From positions 620,001 to 684,000 of the forward strand of contig CP047917.1 of assembly GCA_010202115.1 (NCBI GenBank): 64,000 nucleotides of DNA, in the 5' to 3' direction. Numbering within the stretch: position 1 is the first letter of the stretch; each line of letters opens with the position of its first letter. The notes beneath the pieces were generated by a model. The model had not been told where the DNA came from and made no database searches. It was given only the letters and a program-made list of their open reading frames with translations. Shown here piece by piece: positions 59,334-64,000 of the stretch. Origin of the DNA: Candidatus Saccharibacteria bacterium oral taxon 488. GTDB lineage: Bacteria > Patescibacteriota > Saccharimonadia > Saccharimonadales > Saccharimonadaceae. A program made the translations under genes and the position numbers.

Positions 59334-61298
59334 ATGAGCAAGAAAACGCTGGTTGACCTTGACCCGTGGCTGGCGCCGCATGAACGCGTCATCCAGTCGC
59401 GTGAGGCGTATGTTTCGTCGACGCTCGAGAAAGTTCTGGACGGTAAATCGCCAGCGGAGTTTGCGCTGGGGTTTCATCATTTTGGCTTACATCAGACGGC
59501 GGCAGGCTGGACGTTTCGCGAATGGGCACCGAATGCTACGCGCATAGTGATGGTTGGCGAATTTTCCGATTGGCAGGAGCGTGAGGAATTTAGTTTACAG
59601 CGCGGTGCACATGGCGAATGGAGTGTTGATTTGCCGAAAGACGCGCTGCACTACGGCCAGAGATATAAGCTGCGCGTCTATTGGCCAAATGGCGACGGAT
59701 GGCGTCTACCATCATACGCCACCTATGTTGTTCAAGATGATGATTCGGTGGACTTTTCGGCTGTAATTTGGCAGCCTGATGAGCCATATCGGTGGCAGCA
59801 TGACATCCCGCCTGCACCAAACGTACCACTAATCTATGAGGCCCATGTTGGTATGAGCAGCGAGGAGGAAAAGGTCGCCACTTTCAATGAATTTACCGCG
59901 GGCGTCCTACCGCGCATCGAACAAGCCGGCTACAACACCATCCAACTGATGGCCATCGCCGAGCACCCGTACTATGGCAGTTTCGGCTATCACGTCAGCA
60001 ACTTTTTTGCGGTGTCATCACGGTTTGGCACGCCCGATGATTTCAAACGGCTGGTTGACACAGCACATGGTTTGGGGCTGCGCGTCATCATTGATATCGT
60101 CCATGCTCATGCCGCTAAAAATGAAGTCGAAGGCCTCGGTAATTTTGCGGGCAGCCTGACGCAGTATTTCAAAGCTCTCGACCATCCAGCGTGGGATTCG
60201 CGGCTGTTTGATTATGGTAAGCCGGAAGTACTGCACTTTTTGGCCAGCAATTGCCGCTGGTGGTTGGATGAATACCACGTTGACGGTTTTCGGTTTGACG
60301 GCGTGACCAGCATGCTATATCACGACCACGGTCTAGGCAAAAGTTTCACCAGCTATGATGATTATTTTACTGATGATGTCGATAAGGACGCCTTGGTCTA
60401 TCTCAGACTGGCCAATGACATCATTCACGCCGTTCGCCCCGATGCCACGACCATTGCTGAGGAAATGAGCGGACTACCGGGCTTGGCGGCACCGACAGAA
60501 CACGGCGGCCTAGGCTTTGATTATCGATTGGCGATGGGTGCGCCCGACCTCTGGATCAAGACATTGAAAGAAAAGCGCGATGAAGATTGGGATTTGGGCG
60601 AGCTGGTGCATACGCTGAGTTCGCACCGCCCAGAGGAAAAAGTCATCACGTACGCCGAAAGTCACGACCAGGCCTTGGTTGGCGACAAGACACTGATTTT
60701 TCGACTGATCGATAAAGCCATGTATTGGCACATGGACAAAGCCAACCCCGACCTGACAGTAGAGCGCGGCGTGGCGCTGCACAAACTAATTCGGCTACTG
60801 ACCGCCGGACTACATGGTGGCGGCTACCTTAATTTCATGGGCAATGAATTTGGACATCCCGAGTGGATCGACTTTCCGCGCCAGGGTAATCATTGGTCGT
60901 TCAAGCATGCTCGCAGACAATGGAGTTTACGCGACAATGGTTTTCTCAAATACCAATGGCTGGGCGAATTTGACGCGAGCCTGATGAAGCTCATTAAAAC
61001 CGTTGACGACTCGGGCATTCACTGCCTCACCGTTCACCAACACGACCATGTGGTTAGTTTCATACGCGGTGATCTGCTGTTTATTATGAACTTTTCGCCC
61101 AGCCAGTCGCGGACGGATTACGGCATACCAGCGGCGACTGGGTCATACAGTGTAATTTTGGACAGCGACGACAAGCAATTTGGCGGACAGGGCCGGGTTA
61201 ATCCTAACGGCCGCTACTTTACGACGCCACATGGCAACGAGCATATTATACGTGTATACATACCGACACGAAGTGGCCTCGTGCTACAAAAAGATTGA
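59334..61298 (+). CDS. glgB: 1,4-alpha-glucan branching enzyme, eukaryote-like
   Basis: Transfers alpha-1,4 chains to alpha-1,6 branch points in glycogen-like glucan, 654 residues. CBM48 domain near the start (REWAPNATRIVMVGEFSDWQ), then a GH13 barrel: YHVSNFFAVSSRFGTPDDFK, VDGFRFDGVTSMLYHDHGLG with the nucleophile Asp, TTIAEEMSGLPGLAAPTEHG, GFDYRLAMGAPDLWIKTLKE, YAESHDQALVGDKTLIFRLI and LNFMGNEFGHPEWIDFPRQG. These blocks read like animal/fungal/plant GBE1 rather than E. coli GlgB. ATG at 59334 follows a -10 by 6 bases. No glgA or glgC nearby. Confidence 0.93.
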   Translation: MSKKTLVDLDPWLAPHERVIQSREAYVSSTLEKVLDGKSPAEFALGFHHFGLHQTAAGWTFREWAPNATRIVMVGEFSDWQEREEFSLQRGAHGEWSVDLPKDALHYGQRYKLRVYWPNGDGWRLPSYATYVVQDDDSVDFSAVIWQPDEPYRWQHDIPPAPNVPLIYEAHVGMSSEEEKVATFNEFTAGVLPRIEQAGYNTIQLMAIAEHPYYGSFGYHVSNFFAVSSRFGTPDDFKRLVDTAHGLGLRVIIDIVHAHAAKNEVEGLGNFAGSLTQYFKALDHPAWDSRLFDYGKPEVLHFLASNCRWWLDEYHVDGFRFDGVTSMLYHDHGLGKSFTSYDDYFTDDVDKDALVYLRLANDIIHAVRPDATTIAEEMSGLPGLAAPTEHGGLGFDYRLAMGAPDLWIKTLKEKRDEDWDLGELVHTLSSHRPEEKVITYAESHDQALVGDKTLIFRLIDKAMYWHMDKANPDLTVERGVALHKLIRLLTAGLHGGGYLNFMGNEFGHPEWIDFPRQGNHWSFKHARRQWSLRDNGFLKYQWLGEFDASLMKLIKTVDDSGIHCLTVHQHDHVVSFIRGDLLFIMNFSPSQSRTDYGIPAATGSYSVILDSDDKQFGGQGRVNPNGRYFTTPHGNEHIIRVYIPTRSGLVLQKD

Positions 61299-61340
61299 CC
61301 GCGAAGCTATGTTAGTATGAATACCCTACCATGATCTTGA

Positions 61341-61919
61341 CTACTGTGCTAATTCTTTGACCATCTTAGACAGAATCGGAATGACGTTCATTTCGAACCA
61401 TGGATTGCGCGCCCGCCAGCGGAAGTTAAGCGGTGATGGATGGACAAGTGGAAAATAATGAGGCAGATACTCCATATAATGCGCGACTGTTTCGGTCAGG
61501 TTGCGCTTCGCCTGTTTGTTGAGATAGTATTGCTGAGCATGAGCACCGACTAAAATCGTCAGCCTCACATCCGGCATCTGTGCTAGTAGCCGTGGATGCC
61601 ACTTTTTGGCAAACTCCGGTCGCGGCGGTAAATCACCATGCGCAGCCTTACCTGGATAATAAAAATCCATTGGCATTAGAGCAAACAAACTAGGATCATA
61701 AAATTGTTCATCGGTAACCCCCAGCCACTGACGCAATGTGCGACCACTGGCATCATTCCATGGCGTGCGTGTTTCCTGCGCTATTCGTCCCGGCGCCTGA
61801 CCAACCAGCACGATACGTGAGCAGGGCGAAGCGGTATAGACTGGCGGCCAACCACGAGCATGAAACGAAGCATTCATACTATCTTGATCGATTTCATCAT
61901 ACAGCAACGGCCTAGTCAT
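61341..61919 (-). CDS. Uracil-DNA glycosylase superfamily protein
   Basis: 192 residues, expected to remove uracil or another damaged base from DNA. The catalytic-loop region is IVLVGQAPGRIAQETRTPWN followed by DASGRTLRQWLGV, and the C-terminal motif is FPLVHPSPLNFRWRARNPWF. This is the long-spaced UDG-like form found in family 4/5-type or DUF4918-like proteins. No Cys cluster for an iron-sulfur centre is visible (only one Cys, near the start), unlike family 4. TATACT lies 6 bases before the ATG. Confidence 0.85.
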   Translation of the reverse strand: MTRPLLYDEIDQDSMNASFHARGWPPVYTASPCSRIVLVGQAPGRIAQETRTPWNDASGRTLRQWLGVTDEQFYDPSLFALMPMDFYYPGKAAHGDLPPRPEFAKKWHPRLLAQMPDVRLTILVGAHAQQYYLNKQAKRNLTETVAHYMEYLPHYFPLVHPSPLNFRWRARNPWFEMNVIPILSKMVKELAQ

Positions 61920-61925
61920 TACGTT

Positions 61926-61931
61926 AGTATA
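61926..61931 (-). promoter_or_regulatory. -10 box of the UDG-family gene
   Basis: TATACT on the minus strand, 6 bases before the ATG at 61919. Confidence 0.5.
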
Positions 61932-61982
61932 TCACAACCATTCTATACTGTTCATGCTACAGGCTATCCTTCATCAATATTA

Positions 61983-62000
61983 TGTGATATATTGTTCACA
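61983..62000 (+). promoter_or_regulatory. -10 box and dyad at the HTH regulator gene
   Basis: TATATT (61988-61993) ends 6 bases before the ATG at 62000. The inverted repeat TGTGA-8-TCACA (61983-61987 and 61996-62000) surrounds it and could be an operator for the encoded regulator. Confidence 0.45.
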
Positions 62001-62452
62001 TGGATATAAACTCAAAAAATATCATAGCTACCTTGATCTCGCTCGGCATCCCACCGGCCTCAGCAACGATCATACATTACCTCCTGATCGCCCCACCGTA
62101 TCACCATAGCCACACAAGCCTCCACGAGCAAACTGGCTTCAGCAAGGCGGCCATTACCGGTGGACTACGCTACCTAGAAACACTTGATATGATCTCCTAC
62201 CAGGCAGATGGTTCGCGGCGGCAATATATTGCGCTTGATATCAAGCCGCTCGTTACCTACACTCAACAACGTATGCTGCTGTTTGATAAACTGGCTGACG
62301 AATTACACGCAGCATCGGCCGAGCAAGTAGACGGTGAGTTTTCATCGGATATCGCCACGGTAGCTGAGCTGTGTAGCACAATCAACGAAACAATTTGGCA
62401 GGCTATAACGATCTGGGAAGAGCAATATACCTCTACTCATCCATTGAAGTAA
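62000..62452 (+). CDS. Winged-helix transcriptional regulator (GbsR/MarR/ArsR-like)
   Basis: 150 residues. A helix-turn-helix is seen at about 38-60 (SLHEQTGFSKAAITGGLRYL), followed by the wing (MISYQADGSRRQYIALDI) and a helical, probably dimerising C-terminal half. The layout fits GbsR/MarR-like one-component regulators; the target and ligand are unknown. It probably controls its own promoter through the dyad over the -10. Convergent with the HD hydrolase gene, with a 20-base overlap of the 3' ends. Confidence 0.75.
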   Translation: MDINSKNIIATLISLGIPPASATIIHYLLIAPPYHHSHTSLHEQTGFSKAAITGGLRYLETLDMISYQADGSRRQYIALDIKPLVTYTQQRMLLFDKLADELHAASAEQVDGEFSSDIATVAELCSTINETIWQAITIWEEQYTSTHPLK

Positions 62453-63146
62453 GATATTCTTCCAGGAAATCGCTCCACTCCGGTACATTCTTTTCTCGAA
62501 AATAGGCACGAAGAAAAGTAACCATAATTTGCTGGCGAATTAACGCTTCGTCTCGGCCTGGGTCGGTCATCATAATCTTTGGTAGCTTCAATAACTTTTC
62601 AAAGAAATAATTAATGAAGCTATCGCCATCATGAGTGCCGCCGTTGGCGTTATATCGATATGCATCAATGTTCACATCAGGCCAAACAGTTGGATCAAAT
62701 ATCCGACAACTACCGTGATTCACCGCATAAATAAGTGCCCGCTCGATACCGCATGCCCCAATCGCATCACACATATCAGCGTCAGATACCAGCTGACCAG
62801 CCAAACGTTCTGGCCGCACACCATGTAGATAACGACTATAGCCAATCCGAGCAATATTATGACGCACCGCATCCTGCAAATCAGCCGCAACACCAGCCTT
62901 CGTCATAATTGACGTGGCATTATTGAGTTCATCCGCTTGCTTTTTGCCAACTAATTTATAATCATCAACGTCGTGTAGCCATGCCGTCAGCAGCACTTCG
63001 TCCATTGAAGCCGCTTCTTTATGCTCATTCGCGAATCGCTCTGCTAGCCATGCCACACGCTCAACGTGTTCGTCGCTATGGCCTGACGTATCGCCGCCAA
63101 GCAGTCGGCAGACTTCCTGCCTTACTATTGTCATTGATTTGTTCAT
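62433..63146 (-). CDS. HD-domain phosphohydrolase, paralogue 2
   Basis: 237 residues. Same architecture as the protein at 18769-19506: SGHSDEHVERVAWLAERF, TAWLHDVDDYKLVG, LVSDADMCDAIG and the shared C-terminal blocks FFEKLLKLPKIMMTDPGR and YFREKNVPEWSDFLEEYL. By eye over half of positions are identical, so this is a duplication. Start ATG at 63146 with TATAAT 7 bases before it, located inside the 3' end of the upstream gene. The neighbours (deoxyribosyltransferase-like, NUDIX) suggest a nucleotide substrate. Confidence 0.88.
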   Translation of the reverse strand: MNKSMTIVRQEVCRLLGGDTSGHSDEHVERVAWLAERFANEHKEAASMDEVLLTAWLHDVDDYKLVGKKQADELNNATSIMTKAGVAADLQDAVRHNIARIGYSRYLHGVRPERLAGQLVSDADMCDAIGACGIERALIYAVNHGSCRIFDPTVWPDVNIDAYRYNANGGTHDGDSFINYFFEKLLKLPKIMMTDPGRDEALIRQQIMVTFLRAYFREKNVPEWSDFLEEYLTSMDE

Positions 63147-63621
63147 AGACTTTATTATACACCCCCATGCAAGTTATGGACGTAAATCTATTTATTAGCT
63201 CCGAAATCCCAAGATGCAATGCATCATACACGCTCGGAACAACGTAAACTAGTTCACGCAGCATAGTATCAACCGGTGCTGTTCGTGAAAAGATTGGTCT
63301 CTTTAGTGCGAGAGCATAGCCGATCTCCATTGCAGCACTTATACCAACATAGCCTTTGGGGGCATGCAATAAGATAAAGTCAGACTGCTCAATAGCCCGT
63401 AAATGCCAGCTTTCTATCTCTCGAGGCGACAGGCCAACTTCTGCAGCATCAACAACAAATTCACCGCCCATAAACTCCACTCGTCGCGGTGACAATACCT
63501 GACAGCCAGTTGCGGCTAGCTCGTCGTAAGCTCGCTGCAACCCGTCAATATCGCGCCTGTACGACCCACACAATACCGCACGTGCTGCCCGCGGCCTAGA
63601 ACTCCGCACTACCATATTCAT
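63076..63621 (-). CDS. Nucleoside 2-deoxyribosyltransferase-like protein 2
   Basis: 181 residues. A Rossmann-like protein with AVLCGSYRRDIDGLQRAYDE, EQSDFILLHAPKGYVGISAA and AMEIGYALALKRPIFSRTAP, the last carrying the Glu typical of the deoxyribosyltransferase family. The final 24 residues after about 157 are read from DNA that also encodes the start of the HD hydrolase in another frame (71-base overlap). The family-like part ends before that, so the original stop may have been lost. It overlaps the NUDIX gene upstream by 26 bases; an ATG at 63615 is an alternative start. Confidence 0.7.
   Translation of the reverse strand: MNMVVRSSRPRAARAVLCGSYRRDIDGLQRAYDELAATGCQVLSPRRVEFMGGEFVVDAAEVGLSPREIESWHLRAIEQSDFILLHAPKGYVGISAAMEIGYALALKRPIFSRTAPVDTMLRELVYVVPSVYDALHLGISELINRFTSITCMGVYNKVYEQINDNSKAGSLPTAWRRYVRP
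63154..63159 (-). promoter_or_regulatory. -10 box of HD hydrolase 2
   Basis: TATAAT on the minus strand, 7 bases before the ATG at 63146 and inside the 3' part of the preceding coding region. Confidence 0.5.
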
Positions 63622-64000
63622 ATATTATTTCAGTCAACTCGCCGCACCCGTTGATACACGCCGTGATTTCTCGCAAAAAACTCTTGTACTTTTTTGGCTC
63701 ATCACGCATCTCATCGAGTGTACGCCAGGCATTTCTACCGCCCTCAAACTGTACGGCCAATTTGCCCGAAAATACCTTGCAAAACATCAGGTGAAAGATC
63801 TTGTCTTCAATAATTTCACCCGTTTGCGCATGGCGCACACGTTCATGGTACACCCCGCGATGAACAAACTCACCCCGCAAACCCGTCTCCTCCATCAATT
63901 CACGCGAGGCCGCATCGACGATTGACTCGGCCCACCGTACTTTGCCAGTAGGCGCACCCCAAAACCCATAGTAGGGATGCTTGAGCCGCTGCTGCAATAA
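63596..64000 (-). CDS. NUDIX hydrolase (partial, 5' end outside window)
   Basis: At least 135 residues are visible and the frame continues past the window edge. The NUDIX box is complete: GKVRWAESIVDAASREL then MEETG (G-x5-E-x7-REx-x-EE). It would hydrolyse a nucleoside diphosphate linked to another group, such as oxidised dNTPs, ADP-ribose or nucleotide sugars. The final part has TEIIYEYGSAEF. First visible gene of a minus-strand set with the deoxyribosyltransferase-like and HD proteins. Confidence 0.88.
   Translation of the reverse strand, partial: LLQQRLKHPYYGFWGAPTGKVRWAESIVDAASRELMEETGLRGEFVHRGVYHERVRHAQTGEIIEDKIFHLMFCKVFSGKLAVQFEGGRNAWRTLDEMRDEPKKYKSFLREITACINGCGELTEIIYEYGSAEF

Noticed and set aside
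1-64000. UGA recoding as in Absconditabacteria/Gracilibacteria
   Set aside because: TGA ends many genes at expected positions (ATGA overlaps in several operons) and no conserved Gly or Trp site is encoded by TGA.
1-64000. CRISPR arrays, insertion sequences, integrases, rRNA genes
   Set aside because: No regularly spaced direct repeats, transposase or integrase motifs, or rRNA signatures were found by reading both strands.

Overview
The window looks like chromosome of a Candidatus Saccharibacteria (TM7) or closely related Patescibacteria/CPR bacterium. The grounds are dense, short-spaced genes with frequent ATGA/TAATG stop-start overlaps, standard use of TGA as stop, a GatCAB amidotransferase, a split transketolase with a minimal sugar-phosphate set, fermentative enzymes (lactate dehydrogenase, malic enzyme, phosphotransacetylase), type IV pilus parts, and almost no biosynthetic genes. 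No search could be run, so the taxon is inferred from gene content and style.

Layout: 0-2.2 kb holds a membrane-anchored surface protein, a domain-truncated MurF-like ligase and an unclassified pseudoknotted small RNA. 2.2-5.8 kb holds an acetyltransferase, Pta and a run of nucleotide-sanitising enzymes (two Ham1 proteins, a deoxyribosyltransferase-like protein, a MazG-DUF1653 fusion). 5.8-12.3 kb holds LigA without its zinc finger, HtpX/LemA, and an AbrB-regulated ABC exporter. 12.3-13.5 kb is an AT-rich islet bracketed by tRNA-Leu and tRNA-Cys/tRNA-Leu. 13.5-21 kb holds a peptide-binding protein, SecG, a holin-like protein, a pilin, UvrC, an HD hydrolase and a ThrE-type exporter. 21-34.5 kb holds DnaE, GalU, a gatC-gatA-HEPN-gatB operon, a pilin/beta-propeller hybrid and UvrB. 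34.5-41 kb is a sugar-phosphate block (PfkB kinase, aldolase, transketolase halves, Rpe, RpiB). 41-54 kb holds a secreted HNH nuclease, M1 aminopeptidase, lipoprotein, RNase HII-YraN fusion, L19, malic enzyme, PilB, a SpoU methyltransferase, an FG-GAP surface protein, S10 and Ldh. 54-64 kb holds EF-Tu, GlmS, Tgt, a eukaryote-like branching enzyme, a uracil-DNA glycosylase, a small regulator and a second HD / deoxyribosyltransferase / NUDIX cluster.

Together the genes describe a small fermenting, probably host-dependent cell: surface pilins and secreted hydrolases to contact and digest external polymers, peptide and nucleotide scavenging with many enzymes that clean nucleotide pools, a short glycolytic/pentose-phosphate core ending in lactate and acetyl-phosphate, and a compact replication/repair set (DnaE, LigA, UvrB, UvrC, UDG, RNase HII).

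The most consistent non-coding signal is the promoter design. In more than twenty genes a -10 hexamer (TATAAT, TATACT or similar, often preceded by TGn) ends 6-8 bases before the start codon with no room for a Shine-Dalgarno site, which implies leaderless mRNAs. Ribosomal, EF-Tu, GlmS and operon-internal genes instead carry clear AGGAGG-like sites.
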